64,000 nt of DNA, taken from assembly GCF_039555755.1 (NCBI RefSeq), contig NZ_CP154631.1:2976001-3040000 (forward strand), in the 5' to 3' direction. Source of the stretch: Pseudomonas sediminis (GTDB lineage Bacteria; Pseudomonadota; Gammaproteobacteria; Pseudomonadales; Pseudomonadaceae). Of this stretch, positions 1 through 8,960 are shown in pieces (position 1 is the first letter of the stretch; each line of letters opens with the position of its first letter). The notes under the pieces are model-generated. The model ran no database searches. It was not told the origin of the DNA and was given only the letters and a program-made list of their open reading frames with translations. A program made the position numbers and the translations under genes.

Positions 1-2
1 CG

Positions 3-683
3 CTGCCTCTGGCCCTGAACACCCGGCGTACCGCCTTGCGTCTGCCGGTTGCGCAGGGCGAGCCGATCGGCGTCGCCGCTGCGCATCTTCCTGGTGAGCC
101 GCTGCACCTGCTGTTGATCGGTGAGTCGACCGTGGCAGGCGTTGGGGTCACCCGCTTCGATCAGTCCCTGGCAAGTTGCCTGGCCGCCGCCCTGGCTGAA
201 CGTCTGGGGCGACCGGTGCGCTGGCGCGCCTGTGGCGAGAATGGCATCACCGCGCCTGAGGCCCGTGAGCGCCTGTTGCCGCAGGCATTGACGGAGCCCG
301 CGGACCTGGCGCTGCTGGTGTTCGGCGTCAATGACACCACTCACCTCACACCGAGCAAGCGTTGGCTGCAGTCACTGGCCGGGATGGCCACTGCGCTGGG
401 CGAGCAGGGCTGTCACGTGGCATTCAGCGGCGTACCGCCGTTGCAGCATTTCAGCGCCTTGCCCTGGTTGCTGCGGCAGTTGATGGGCTGGCGGGCCCGC
501 TTGCTGGATGCTGAGTTGCAGGGCCTGGCGCAACGCCTTGGCGCATTGCATTGCCGGCTGGACCTGCCGTTCGAGGCGCATTACCTGGCCGAGGATGGCT
601 ATCACCCGTCGGCACTGGGCTACCGGCGCTGGGCCGATGGCCTGGCCGAGCGCCTCACTCCGTCGCTGCAGCGTCCGGTTTGA
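3..683 (+). CDS. SGNH/GDSL-family hydrolase, 5' end outside window
   Basis: Esterase-like hydrolase of the SGNH superfamily. The reading frame is open to the left edge, so the true start lies upstream; a TTG at 36 is only an internal candidate. Visible blocks are the GES serine block (LLLIGESTVAGVG), the block III Asn (FGVNDT) and the C-terminal DGYHP block supplying the catalytic Asp/His. Substrate unknown. The last 29 bp overlap the 3' end of the convergent transporter gene. Family assignment is secure; specificity is not. Confidence 0.8.
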   Translation: MPLALNTRRTALRLPVAQGEPIGVAAAHLPGEPLHLLLIGESTVAGVGVTRFDQSLASCLAAALAERLGRPVRWRACGENGITAPEARERLLPQALTEPADLALLVFGVNDTTHLTPSKRWLQSLAGMATALGEQGCHVAFSGVPPLQHFSALPWLLRQLMGWRARLLDAELQGLAQRLGALHCRLDLPFEAHYLAEDGYHPSALGYRRWADGLAERLTPSLQRPV

Positions 684-1941
684 CCTTTTTCACCTGCCAC
701 ACGCGGACGCTCTTCACCCGGTTGTCCGCCGCCTGCAGGATCTCCAGGCGATAGGGGCCGATCTTCAGGCAGACGCTGCTGTCAGGGATGGTCTCCAGGG
801 CTTCGGTGATCAGGCCATTGAGGGTCTTGGGACCATCGCTGGGCAGATGCCAGCCGAGGGTCTTGTTCACTTCGCGAATGTAGGCGGCGCCGTCGATGAC
901 CAGCGTGCCGTCTTCCTGAGGGTGGATGTCGGGGCTGCGCAGGCTGTCCTGGTTGCTGAAGTCGCCGACTATCTCTTCGAGGATATCTTCCAGGGTGACG
1001 ATGCCGATCACCTCGCCATACTCGTCGACGACGATGCCGATGCGCCGCTTCTGCTTCTGGAAATTGATCAGCTGGGTCGCCAGCGGCGTGTTTTCCGGGA
1101 TGAAATAGGGCTCGTTGCAGGCTGCCAGCAAGCTGTCCTTGGTCAGCTGGTTGTGGCTGAGCAGACGGGCTATCTGGCGCATGTGTACCACGCCTTCGAC
1201 CTGGTTGATGTCGCCACGAAACACCGGCAGGCGCGTATGCGAGGTACTGCGCAACTGGCCGATGATGACTTCCAGGTCGTCGTCGAGATCGATGCCGGTC
1301 ACTTCGTTGCGCGGGATCATGATGTCATCCACCGTGACCCGTTCCAGGTCGAGGATGCCCAACAGCATGCTCTGGCGATTCATCGGCAGTTCCGAGCCGG
1401 ACTCACGCACCACGCTGCGCAGCTCCTCGGTAGACAGGCTGTCGCTGGCGCGCTGTGACGGATCGACGCCGAACAGACGCAGTAGGCCACTGCTGATCGC
1501 GCTGGTCAGCCACACCACCGGGTAGAGCACGCGCAGCAGCAGGCTGAGCACGCGACTGGCGGGGAAGGCCACCAATTCCGGGCGTAGGGCGGCCAGGGTC
1601 TTGGGCGTGATCTCGCCGAAGATCAGTACGATGATGGTCAGGCCTGCGGTGGCGATGGCGATACCTGCCTCACCCCACATGTCCACCGCCAGCACTGTGG
1701 CGATGGAGGCGGCGAGGATGTTGACCACGTTGTTGCCGACCAGAATGGTGCCGAGCAGGCGATCCGGACGGTCAAGCAGGCGGGTGACGCGCTTGGCGCC
1801 GCTGTGTCCTTCTTTGGCCAGGTGCTTGAGCCGATAGCGATTGAGGCTGAGCATGCCGGTCTCGGAGCTGGAGAAGAACGCCGAGCAGAGGATGAGGAAA
1901 ATCAGCAGGCCGAGCAGGTAGCTCGAATGTATGTCGTCCAC
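655..1941 (-). CDS. CNNM/CorC-family membrane transporter (YfjD-type)
   Basis: Inner-membrane protein of 428 residues. An N-terminal DUF21 domain with several hydrophobic segments (about residues 8-170, containing SSSETGMLSLNRYRL) is followed by a tandem CBS pair (about 205-330, with PRNEVTGIDLDDDL and DEYGEVIGIVTLED) and a CorC_HlyC domain (about 340-425). The family is linked to Mg/Co efflux or ion homeostasis. The start is a GTG 10 bp after the ypjD stop, so the two genes form a minus-strand operon divergent from ffh, an order also found in other Gammaproteobacteria. The transported ion is inferred from the family only. Confidence 0.9.
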   Translation of the reverse strand: MDDIHSSYLLGLLIFLILCSAFFSSSETGMLSLNRYRLKHLAKEGHSGAKRVTRLLDRPDRLLGTILVGNNVVNILAASIATVLAVDMWGEAGIAIATAGLTIIVLIFGEITPKTLAALRPELVAFPASRVLSLLLRVLYPVVWLTSAISSGLLRLFGVDPSQRASDSLSTEELRSVVRESGSELPMNRQSMLLGILDLERVTVDDIMIPRNEVTGIDLDDDLEVIIGQLRSTSHTRLPVFRGDINQVEGVVHMRQIARLLSHNQLTKDSLLAACNEPYFIPENTPLATQLINFQKQKRRIGIVVDEYGEVIGIVTLEDILEEIVGDFSNQDSLRSPDIHPQEDGTLVIDGAAYIREVNKTLGWHLPSDGPKTLNGLITEALETIPDSSVCLKIGPYRLEILQAADNRVKSVRVWQVKKVKPDAAATE

Positions 1942-1951
1942 GACGTCTGCC

Positions 1952-2752
1952 TCAGATGTGCAGGATGAATTCGCGTACCAGCTTGCTGCCGAAGTAGGCC
2001 AGCATCAGCAGGCAGAACCCGGCGAGGGTCCAGCGAATGGCCTTGTGGCCGCGCCAGCCAAGCTGGTGGCGACCCCACAGCAGAACGGCGAAAACCACCC
2101 AAGCGAAGCAGGAAAGAATGGTCTTGTGCGCCAGGTGCTGGGCGAACAGATCATCGATGTATAGCGCGCCGGACAGCAGCGACAGCGACAGCAGCAGCCA
2201 GCCCGCGAAGAGAAAGCCGAACAGCAGGCTCTCCATGGTTTGCAGGGGTGGAAAGTTGCGGATCAGCCCGGACGGGTGTTTGTGCTTGAGCTGATGGTCC
2301 TGCAACAGCAGCAGGATCGACTGGAACACGGCGATGGTGAGCATGCCGTAAGCCATGATCGAGAACAGGATGTGGGCAAGGATGCCGGGGTGCTCGTCGA
2401 TCGGGTTGATGGTGCCGCTGGGCATGAATTCGGCCGCCAGCACGGTCAGCGTGCCGAGCGGGAACAGCAATAGCAGCAGGTTTTCCACCGGAATGCGCAG
2501 GCAGGCCAGCAGAATCAGGCCGATGACCGCCCAGGCGATCAGGCTGGCTGCGTTGAAGAAGTCCAGATTGAGGCCGTGTACGTCATACAGCTGGTAGAAC
2601 AGGCCGATGCCGTGCAGGCACAGGGCGAGCACACCTAGCGACGCCAGCAGGCGTTTGTCGGGGATGCTGCGCTGCGTCAGACGCAGGCCTTGGTAAGCGG
2701 CGGCGCCGGCGTAGAGGAGGGCGGCGGCGAGACTGGGCAACAGAGGGTGCAT
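1952..2752 (-). CDS. ypjD: YpjD-type cytochrome c assembly (CcsA-like) membrane protein
   Basis: Polytopic inner-membrane protein of 266 residues with about eight hydrophobic segments, similar to the CcmC/CcsA heme-handling family. The chosen ATG (MHPLLPSLAAALLYAG) puts a hydrophobic segment at the N-terminus; the frame continues upstream to 2794 but those residues look non-coding. It is the first gene of the ypjD-transporter operon and divergent from ffh. The precise role of YpjD is not established. Confidence 0.88.
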   Translation of the reverse strand: MHPLLPSLAAALLYAGAAAYQGLRLTQRSIPDKRLLASLGVLALCLHGIGLFYQLYDVHGLNLDFFNAASLIAWAVIGLILLACLRIPVENLLLLLFPLGTLTVLAAEFMPSGTINPIDEHPGILAHILFSIMAYGMLTIAVFQSILLLLQDHQLKHKHPSGLIRNFPPLQTMESLLFGFLFAGWLLLSLSLLSGALYIDDLFAQHLAHKTILSCFAWVVFAVLLWGRHQLGWRGHKAIRWTLAGFCLLMLAYFGSKLVREFILHI

Positions 2753-2849
2753 AAATCCGTGTAAGGCGAGCCCGAAAGGCGCTGAGTGTGGCACAGATGG
2801 GCGTCGGCACGAAAGACTGCCGGCGGTGTCGGCAGCTCGGCGACTTCGC

Positions 2850-2855
2850 TATAAT
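2850..2855 (+). promoter_or_regulatory. Putative -10 box of ffh
   Basis: A perfect TATAAT lies 55 bp upstream of the ffh start in the divergent ypjD-ffh gap. No good -35 is visible at 16-18 bp upstream (TGTCGG region). Confidence 0.45.
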
Positions 2856-2909
2856 CCGCCGCCTGTCGCACACCCGGCGCGCCGGGTCGCACCTATCAAA
2901 GGAACGCGC

Positions 2910-4289
2910 ATGTTCGAAAATCTTACCGATCGCCTGTCCCAGACGCTGCGTAACGTCACGGGCAAGGCCAAGCTGACCGAAGACAACATCAAGGATACGC
3001 TGCGCGAAGTGCGCATGGCCCTGCTCGAGGCCGACGTGGCTCTGCCGGTGGTCAAGGACTTCGTCGGCAAGGTCAAGGATCGCGCCGTTGGTACCGAAGT
3101 CTCCAAGAGCCTGACCCCAGGACAGGCTTTCGTGAAGATCGTCCGCGCCGAGCTGGAAGAGCTGATGGGCGCGGCCAACGAAGATCTGGCGCTCAACGCA
3201 GCCCCGCCCGCCGTGGTGCTGATGGCAGGTCTGCAGGGGGCGGGTAAGACCACCACCGCCGGCAAGCTGGCCAAGTTCCTCAAGGAGCGCAAGAAGAAGT
3301 CTGTGCTGCTGGTGTCGGCTGACGTCTACCGTCCGGCGGCAATCAAGCAGTTGGAAACCCTGGCGGGCGACCTCGGGGTGACTTTCTTCCCCTCCGATGC
3401 CAGCCAGAAGCCGGTGGATATCGCCAACGCAGCGATCCGCGAAGCCAAGCTGAAGTTCATCGACGTGGTCATCCTTGATACCGCCGGTCGCCTGGCCGTG
3501 GATAGCGAAATGATGGCCGAGATCCAGGCGCTACATGCGGCGGTCAAACCGGTCGAAACGCTGTTCGTGGTCGATGCCATGACCGGCCAGGACGCCGCCA
3601 ACACCGCCAAGGCCTTTGGTGAGGCGCTGCCGCTGACTGGTGTGGTGCTGACCAAGGTCGACGGTGACGCCCGTGGTGGCGCTGCCTTGTCCGTCCGTCA
3701 TATCACCGGCAAGCCGATCAAGTTCATCGGTATGGGCGAGAAGAGCGACGCGCTCGAGCCCTTCCATCCGGATCGTATCGCCTCGCGCATCCTCGGCATG
3801 GGTGATGTGCTCAGCCTGATCGAACAGGCCGAGCAGACCCTTGATCGCGAGAAGGCCGAGAAACTCACCAAGAAGCTGAAGAAGGGCAAGGGCTTCGATC
3901 TCGAAGACTTCCGTGATCAGCTGCAGCAGATGAAAAACATGGGCGGCCTCGGCGGTCTGATGGACAAGCTGCCGTCCATCGGTGGCGTTAATCTGTCGCA
4001 GATGGGCAATGCTCAAGGTGCGGCGGAGAAGCAGTTCAAGCAGATGGAGGCGATCATCAACTCGATGACGCCTGCTGAGCGCCGCGACCCGGACATCATC
4101 AGTGGCTCGCGCAAGCGCCGTATCGCTCGGGGCTCCGGTACCCAGGTGCAGGACATCGGCCGCTTGATCAAGCAGCACAAGCAGATGCAGAAGATGATGA
4201 AGAAATTCACCGCCAAGGGCGGTATGGCCAAGATGATGCGCGGCATGGGTGGCATGCTTCCGGGTGGCGGCGGAATGCCGAAATTCTGA
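2910..4289 (+). CDS. ffh: Signal recognition particle protein Ffh
   Basis: GTPase subunit of the bacterial SRP, which binds 4.5S RNA and delivers ribosome-nascent chains to FtsY at the inner membrane. It has 459 residues. The N domain (MFENLTDRLSQTLRNV) is followed by the G domain with P-loop GLQGAGKTTT, the DTAGR motif and TKVDGDARGG, then a methionine-rich M domain ending in the typical Met/Gly tail (MRGMGGMLPGGGGMPKF). The ATG at 2910 is preceded by AAAGGAA; the longer in-frame extension from 2826 does not match the family. Full length and intact. Confidence 0.98.
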   Translation: MFENLTDRLSQTLRNVTGKAKLTEDNIKDTLREVRMALLEADVALPVVKDFVGKVKDRAVGTEVSKSLTPGQAFVKIVRAELEELMGAANEDLALNAAPPAVVLMAGLQGAGKTTTAGKLAKFLKERKKKSVLLVSADVYRPAAIKQLETLAGDLGVTFFPSDASQKPVDIANAAIREAKLKFIDVVILDTAGRLAVDSEMMAEIQALHAAVKPVETLFVVDAMTGQDAANTAKAFGEALPLTGVVLTKVDGDARGGAALSVRHITGKPIKFIGMGEKSDALEPFHPDRIASRILGMGDVLSLIEQAEQTLDREKAEKLTKKLKKGKGFDLEDFRDQLQQMKNMGGLGGLMDKLPSIGGVNLSQMGNAQGAAEKQFKQMEAIINSMTPAERRDPDIISGSRKRRIARGSGTQVQDIGRLIKQHKQMQKMMKKFTAKGGMAKMMRGMGGMLPGGGGMPKF

Positions 4290-4328
4290 GGCCTGTACGC
4301 CGGCCGATGGTCGTCCGGAAAAAGAGAT

Positions 4329-4363
4329 TTGCAAACCGCCGCATAATCCTTAAAATATGCGGC
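4329..4363 (+). promoter_or_regulatory. Promoter of the rpsP operon with overlapping palindrome
   Basis: TTGCAA (4329-4334) and TAAAAT (4351-4356), 16 bp apart, form a good sigma70 promoter 75 bp before rpsP. A perfect inverted repeat GCCGCATA (4338-4345) / TATGCGGC (4356-4363) spans the -10 box. It is the probable start of rpsP-rimM-trmD-rplS transcription. Confidence 0.6.
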
Positions 4364-4430
4364 CTTTCGGGCCTAGGCCCATTTTTGATGTGTGCCTCAA
4401 GTTAGCACCGACTACAGGAACGATGTTCTC

Positions 4431-4682
4431 ATGGTAACTATTCGTCTCGCTCGTGGCGGCTCCAAAAAGCGCCCCTTCTACCACCTGACCGTGACCAACA
4501 GCCGCAATGCGCGCGACGGTCGCTTCGTAGAGCGTATCGGTTTCTTCAACCCGATCGCCGCGGGTGCTGAAGTCAAGCTGTCCGTCAATCAAGAGCGTGC
4601 TGCCTACTGGCTGAGCCAGGGCGCGCAGCCGTCTGAGCGCGTTGCTCAGCTGCTCAAGGAAGCTGCCAAGGCTGCTGCCTAA
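4431..4682 (+). CDS. rpsP: 30S ribosomal protein bS16
   Basis: Small-subunit protein of 83 residues beginning [19 protein letters not shown], the canonical S16 N-terminus. The ATG at 4431 was chosen over the in-frame GTG at 4392 because it gives the family length and follows a purine-rich ACAGGAACG. First gene of the rpsP-rimM-trmD-rplS operon; rimM follows after 8 bp. Confidence 0.98.
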   Translation: MVTIRLARGGSKKRPFYHLTVTNSRNARDGRFVERIGFFNPIAAGAEVKLSVNQERAAYWLSQGAQPSERVAQLLKEAAKAAA

Positions 4683-4690
4683 GCATCTTT

Positions 4691-5227
4691 ATGAGTACGA
4701 CGCCGGCCGTCGCCGAGGATTTGATCGTTCTCGGCAAGATTGTTTCGGTGCACGGCGTCAAGGGTGAAGTGAAGGTGTACTCCTTTACCGATCCCATCGA
4801 TAACGTGCTCGATTACCGCAACTGGACGCTCAGGCGTGACGGTGAGGTAAAGAAAGTGGAACTGGCCAGCGGCCGCCTTCAGGGCAAGGTGCTGGTAGCC
4901 AGGTTGAAGGGTCTGGATGATCGCGAAATTGCGCGTACCTACGCCGGTTTCGAGATCTGCGTGCCGCGTAGCGAGCTGCCAGAGCTGGAAGATGGTGAGT
5001 TCTACTGGTACCAGTTACAGGGCTTGAAGGTCATTGATCAGGCAGAGCAGATGCTCGGTGTGGTCGACCACTTGTTCGAGACCGGTGCCAACGATGTGAT
5101 GGTGGTCAAGCCCTGCGCGGGCAGTCTGGATGATCGCGAGCGTCTGTTGCCCTACACCGGGCAGTGCGTGCTTTCGATTGACCTGGCAGCTGGCGAGATG
5201 CGGGTCGACTGGGATGCGGATTTCTAA
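4691..5227 (+). CDS. rimM: Ribosome maturation factor RimM
   Basis: Assembly factor of 178 residues that acts on the 3' (head) domain of the 30S subunit and binds uS19. The N-terminal RimM barrel ([21 protein letters not shown]) and the C-terminal PRC-barrel region ([12 protein letters not shown], then [10 protein letters not shown]) are both present, ending in the usual acidic tail. It sits between rpsP and trmD with gaps of 8 and 5 bp, implying translational coupling. Confidence 0.97.
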   Translation: MSTTPAVAEDLIVLGKIVSVHGVKGEVKVYSFTDPIDNVLDYRNWTLRRDGEVKKVELASGRLQGKVLVARLKGLDDREIARTYAGFEICVPRSELPELEDGEFYWYQLQGLKVIDQAEQMLGVVDHLFETGANDVMVVKPCAGSLDDRERLLPYTGQCVLSIDLAAGEMRVDWDADF

Positions 5228-5232
5228 GGCTC

Positions 5233-5976
5233 ATGCGTGTAGAAGTCATCACCCTGTTCCCGGAAATGTTTGCCGCCATCGGCGAGTACGGCATCACCAG
5301 TCGAGCGGTCAAGCAGGAGCTGCTAAAGCTCAATTGCTGGAACCCGCGAGACTACACGACTGATCGTCACCATACGGTGGATGACCGCCCTTTCGGCGGT
5401 GGTCCGGGAATGGTGATGAAAATCAAGCCTCTCGAGGATGCCTTGGCCAGTGCCAAGCAAGCCGCGGGAGAGACGGCGAAGGTGATCTACCTGTCGCCGC
5501 AGGGCCGTAGCCTGAATCAGGCGGCGGTCCGCGAGCTGGCGCAGGAGGATGCACTGATCCTGATCGCCGGTCGTTATGAAGGCATCGACGAGCGTTTCAT
5601 TGAGGCGCATGTCGATGAGGAATGGTCGATTGGCGACTACGTCCTGTCTGGCGGTGAGCTGCCGGCCATGGTGCTGATCGACGCGGTGACGCGCCTTTTG
5701 CCTGGTGCATTGGGTCATGCCGATTCGGCCGAGGAGGACTCCTTTACGGATGGCCTGCTCGACTGCCCGCACTACACCCGCCCGGAGGTGTATGCGGATA
5801 AACGTGTTCCCGAAGTGTTGCTTAGTGGCAACCACGAACACATCCGGCGCTGGCGTTTGCAGCAGTCCCTTGGTCGGACCTGGGAACGCCGCGCTGATCT
5901 TCTGGATAGCCGCTCGCTTTCTGGAGAAGAGAAGAAGCTGCTGGAGGAATACATCCGCCAGCGGGACGATAGTTAA
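5233..5976 (+). CDS. trmD: tRNA (guanine-N1)-methyltransferase TrmD
   Basis: SPOUT-family, SAM-dependent enzyme that makes m1G37 in tRNAs and protects against +1 frameshifting. It has 247 residues and starts [13 protein letters not shown]. Family motifs are [14 protein letters not shown], the cofactor-binding trefoil-knot region [13 protein letters not shown] followed by [19 protein letters not shown], and the C-terminal HYTRPEVY. Intact and co-transcribed with rimM (5 bp gap); rplS follows after 42 bp. Confidence 0.98.
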   Translation: MRVEVITLFPEMFAAIGEYGITSRAVKQELLKLNCWNPRDYTTDRHHTVDDRPFGGGPGMVMKIKPLEDALASAKQAAGETAKVIYLSPQGRSLNQAAVRELAQEDALILIAGRYEGIDERFIEAHVDEEWSIGDYVLSGGELPAMVLIDAVTRLLPGALGHADSAEEDSFTDGLLDCPHYTRPEVYADKRVPEVLLSGNHEHIRRWRLQQSLGRTWERRADLLDSRSLSGEEKKLLEEYIRQRDDS

Positions 5977-6018
5977 CGTATCGATGATGGGCCGGGAGGC
6001 TTGTCTTAGGAGCGCAGC

Positions 6019-6369
6019 ATGACCAACAAGATTATCCAGATGCTCGAAGCTGAGCAGATGAACAAAGAAATCCCGACTTTCGCACCGGGCGACACCGTAG
6101 TCGTACAAGTGAAAGTAAAGGAAGGCGACCGTCAGCGTCTGCAGGCCTTCGAAGGCGTCGTTATCGCCAAGCGTAACCGTGGCCTGAACAGCGCCTTCAC
6201 CGTGCGCAAGATCTCCAGCGGTGTTGGCGTTGAGCGTACCTTCCAGACCTACAGCCCGCTGGTTGACAGTCTGGCAGTCAAGCGTCGCGGTGACGTACGC
6301 AAAGCCAAGCTGTACTACCTCCGCGATCTGTCCGGCAAAGCCGCGCGCATCAAGGAAAAGCTGTCCTAA
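6019..6369 (+). CDS. rplS: 50S ribosomal protein bL19
   Basis: Large-subunit protein of 116 residues located at the 30S-50S interface. Recognised by [32 protein letters not shown] and the C-terminal [14 protein letters not shown]. The ATG follows TAGGAGCGCAGC. Last gene of the operon, followed by a clear intrinsic terminator. Confidence 0.98.
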   Translation: MTNKIIQMLEAEQMNKEIPTFAPGDTVVVQVKVKEGDRQRLQAFEGVVIAKRNRGLNSAFTVRKISSGVGVERTFQTYSPLVDSLAVKRRGDVRKAKLYYLRDLSGKAARIKEKLS

Positions 6370-6386
6370 GTTCGGACGCTTCTCTG

Positions 6387-6414
6387 ACAAAGGCAGCCTA
6401 AGGGCTGCTTTTGT
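6387..6414 (+). terminator. Intrinsic terminator after rplS
   Basis: Stem GCAGCC/GGCTGC with TAAG loop, extended by ACAAA/TTTTGT pairing and ending in a short T-run. It closes the rpsP operon. Confidence 0.8.
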
Positions 6415-6435
6415 CGTTTCTGGCTTGCAGTAATC

Positions 6436-6864
6436 ATGAGTGGCATTGAGATGACCCCGAGAGAGCAAGAGATCCAGCGACGCATCGCGCTGTCGGAAAC
6501 CCGTGTGACCAAGGCGGTGTTTCCACCGACCACCAATCATCACAACACCCTCTTCGGCGGCACCGCGCTGGCCTGGATGGACGAAGTGTCGTTCATCGCT
6601 GCTACGCGGTTCTGCCGTCTGCCGTTGGTCACCGTTTCCAGCGATCGCATCGATTTCAAGCACGCGATACCGGCGGGCTCCATCGTCGAGTTGGTTGGGC
6701 GGGTAATCAAGGTTGGCAATACCAGCCTCAAGGTGGAGGTCGAAGTATTCGTCGAGGGGCTGTATCAGGAAGGGCGCGAGCGGGCGATCAGCGGCAGCTT
6801 CAGCTTCGTCGCCGTCGATGATCAGCAGAAGCCGGTGCCGGTACTGCCGGGATTCTCTAGCTAG
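6436..6864 (+). CDS. YciA-like acyl-CoA thioesterase (hotdog fold)
   Basis: Cytoplasmic hotdog-fold thioesterase of 142 residues, expected to hydrolyse acyl-CoAs. The conserved stretch HHNTLFGGTALAWMDEV contains the Asn and Gly-Gly of the active-site helix, and the second strand region ITFKHAIPAGSIVEL-like segment (RIDFKHAIPAGS) fits the family. An alternative ATG lies at 6451 (MTPREQEIQRRI) and may be the true start. Located between rplS and xerD without obvious functional link. Confidence 0.88.
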   Translation: MSGIEMTPREQEIQRRIALSETRVTKAVFPPTTNHHNTLFGGTALAWMDEVSFIAATRFCRLPLVTVSSDRIDFKHAIPAGSIVELVGRVIKVGNTSLKVEVEVFVEGLYQEGRERAISGSFSFVAVDDQQKPVPVLPGFSS

Positions 6865-6970
6865 CCATTTGCTGGCCTTGGGCGAGGGCCGCTGATCGTC
6901 AGCCTGGTCTGCTGGTGCGTCGGGTGTTGGCTGTGGAACACTTGCCTACCCTGTAATTGAAGGTCAATCG

Positions 6971-7867
6971 ATGCCTGCGCTGACTCACCCTCTGATCGAG
7001 CGCTTTCTCGAAGCCCTATGGTTGGAAAAGGGGCTTTCCGCCCATACTCAGGCCGCCTATCGCAGTGATCTGGAGCACTTCAATGGCTGGCTCGATGGGC
7101 GTGGCCTGGCGCTGCAGCATATCGGTCGCGACGCCATTCTCGACCACCTGGCCTGGCGTCTCGAGCAGGGCTATCAGGCGCGCTCCACGGCGCGCTTTCT
7201 CTCCGGTGTGCGCGGCTTCTACCGTTTTTTGCTGCGTGAAACGCTGATCAGTGAAGATCCGACGCTGCAGATCGAGTTGCCGCAGATAGGTCGACCGCTG
7301 CCCAAGTCATTGTCCGAAGCGGATGTCGAGGCGCTGTTGCAGGCGCCGAACCTGGATGACCCCATCGGCCTGCGTGATCGCGCCATGCTCGAAGTGCTCT
7401 ACGCCTGCGGTTTGCGTGTCAGCGAGCTGGTCGGTCTGACGCTGGAGCAGGTCAATCTGCGGCAGGGCGTGTTGCGGGTGTTCGGTAAAGGCAGCAAGGA
7501 GCGTCTTGTACCGTTGGGTGAAGAGGCTATTGCCTGGATCGAGCGCTACATGCGCGAAGCACGCCCGCTGTTGTTGGGTGGTAAACCCAGCGATGTGCTG
7601 TTTCCCAGTCTGCGCGGCGAGCAGATGACTCGGCAGACCTTCTGGCATCGCATCAAGCATCAGGCTCAGGTCGCAGGCATCAGCAAGGCGTTGTCGCCTC
7701 ACACATTGCGCCACGCCTTCGCCACGCATCTGCTCAATCACGGCGCCGATCTGCGGGTGGTGCAGATGTTGCTGGGTCACAGTGACCTGTCCACCACGCA
7801 GATCTACACCCATATCGCACGTGCCCGTTTGCAGGAGCTGCATGCGCAACACCACCCGCGTGGCTGA
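6971..7867 (+). CDS. xerD: Tyrosine recombinase XerD
   Basis: Site-specific recombinase of 298 residues that with XerC resolves chromosome dimers at dif. It has an N-terminal SAM-like core-binding domain (HPLIERFLEALWLEKGLS) and a catalytic domain with the full R-K-H-R-H-Y set: Arg in ACGLRVSELVGL, Lys in GKGSKERLVPL, HTLRHAFATHLL, LGHSDLSTTQIY with the nucleophilic Tyr. Followed by dsbC, the standard xerD-dsbC order in Gammaproteobacteria. Confidence 0.95.
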   Translation: MPALTHPLIERFLEALWLEKGLSAHTQAAYRSDLEHFNGWLDGRGLALQHIGRDAILDHLAWRLEQGYQARSTARFLSGVRGFYRFLLRETLISEDPTLQIELPQIGRPLPKSLSEADVEALLQAPNLDDPIGLRDRAMLEVLYACGLRVSELVGLTLEQVNLRQGVLRVFGKGSKERLVPLGEEAIAWIERYMREARPLLLGGKPSDVLFPSLRGEQMTRQTFWHRIKHQAQVAGISKALSPHTLRHAFATHLLNHGADLRVVQMLLGHSDLSTTQIYTHIARARLQELHAQHHPRG

Positions 7868-7986
7868 TGCTCTTGCGGAATGGGCGTCCGTTGGCTGCGC
7901 CATCTGTTAGCTGGCCGGCTGTACGGTGCTGCATCTGTGGTAGGCTGTTGCGATTTTCACCGGCCCGCCTTTCGACAGGAGTGTTC

Positions 7987-8712
7987 ATGTCACTGACCCG
8001 TATTTCCATTGCCCTGGCACTCGCGCTGGGCAGTAGCGTCACCCTGGCTGCCGACCCTGATCAGGCCATTCGCCAGTCGCTCAAGTCGCTCGACGCCAAT
8101 TTGCCGATCGAGGCGATTGCCGAAAGCCCGTTGCCGGGTATCTATCAGGTGCAGCTGGAGGGCGGCCGTCAGCTGTATACCAGTGCCGATGGTCAGTTCC
8201 TGATCCAGGGCTATCTGTTCCAGGTCAAGGACGGTAAGGCCGTCAACCTGACCGAGATCGAAGAAAGCCGTGCGGTGGCACAGCAGATCAACGCCATTCC
8301 GGCCAAGGAAATGGTGGTGTTTGCGCCCAAGGCGCCGAAGACCCATATCACCGTCTTCACCGATACCGACTGCGGTTACTGCCAGAAGCTGCACAGCGAG
8401 GTGCCGGAGCTCAACCGCCTGGGCGTCGAAGTGCGTTATGTGGCTTTCCCGCGCCAGGGCCTGAACAGTCCGGCGGCCAAGGAGCTGGTCAGCGTCTGGT
8501 GCGCCAAGGATCAGCAGGATGCGATGAATCGCGCCAAGACTCGCCAGAGCGTTGCTGACGCTACTTGCGATAACCCAGTGGCCAAGCAATATCAGCTTGG
8601 TCAGATGATTGGGGTCAACGGCACGCCGGCCATCGTTCTGGCTAACGGCAAGATGATTCCGGGTTATCAGCCGGCGCCACAGTTGGCCAAAATTGCGCTG
8701 GAGTCGAACTAA
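7987..8712 (+). CDS. dsbC: Thiol:disulfide interchange protein DsbC
   Basis: Periplasmic disulfide isomerase of 241 residues. The signal peptide is MSLTRISIALALALGSSVTLAA. An N-terminal dimerisation domain is followed by a thioredoxin domain with the CGYC active site (Cys129 and Cys132) and the cis-Pro loop NGTPAIVL. The ATG at 7987 is preceded by GACAGGAG; the frame is open back to 7867 but the extension would bury the signal peptide. A repeat element begins at the base after its stop. Confidence 0.95.
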   Translation: MSLTRISIALALALGSSVTLAADPDQAIRQSLKSLDANLPIEAIAESPLPGIYQVQLEGGRQLYTSADGQFLIQGYLFQVKDGKAVNLTEIEESRAVAQQINAIPAKEMVVFAPKAPKTHITVFTDTDCGYCQKLHSEVPELNRLGVEVRYVAFPRQGLNSPAAKELVSVWCAKDQQDAMNRAKTRQSVADATCDNPVAKQYQLGQMIGVNGTPAIVLANGKMIPGYQPAPQLAKIALESN

Positions 8713-8852
8713 GAACCTGTCCACGAGCTGCTGTGCGTCGGCTCTGCTGCGTTAAAAACAGGCTCGGAATGCTCATTTACACCTCGTAAACTGCGCTTCC
8801 TCGCCTGTTTTTGCCTTGCATAGCTCTAGCTCGTGAGCTCGTGATCAGGTTC
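8713..8852. repeat. Long imperfect palindrome, family A copy 1
   Basis: Ends pair as GAACCTG / CAGGTTC, with further pairing ACGAGCT / AGCTCGT. The core reads GCGTTAAAAACAGGC, then ATGCTCATTTAC, CGTAAACTGCGC and GCCTGTTTTTGCCTTGCA. It starts directly after the dsbC TAA and occupies most of the dsbC-hom gap. Same family as 26006-26161, 48671-48865 and 51838-51980. Confidence 0.85.
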
Positions 8853-8960
8853 TGTGAGCGGTGGATTGACTAACAAACAGCCGCTTCGTAAGGTGCGGCT
8901 CTTTATCTGCGGCCGGGGCATGCTCCGGCCGTTTCGTGCAGTGCTGATGGGGAATTGAGT

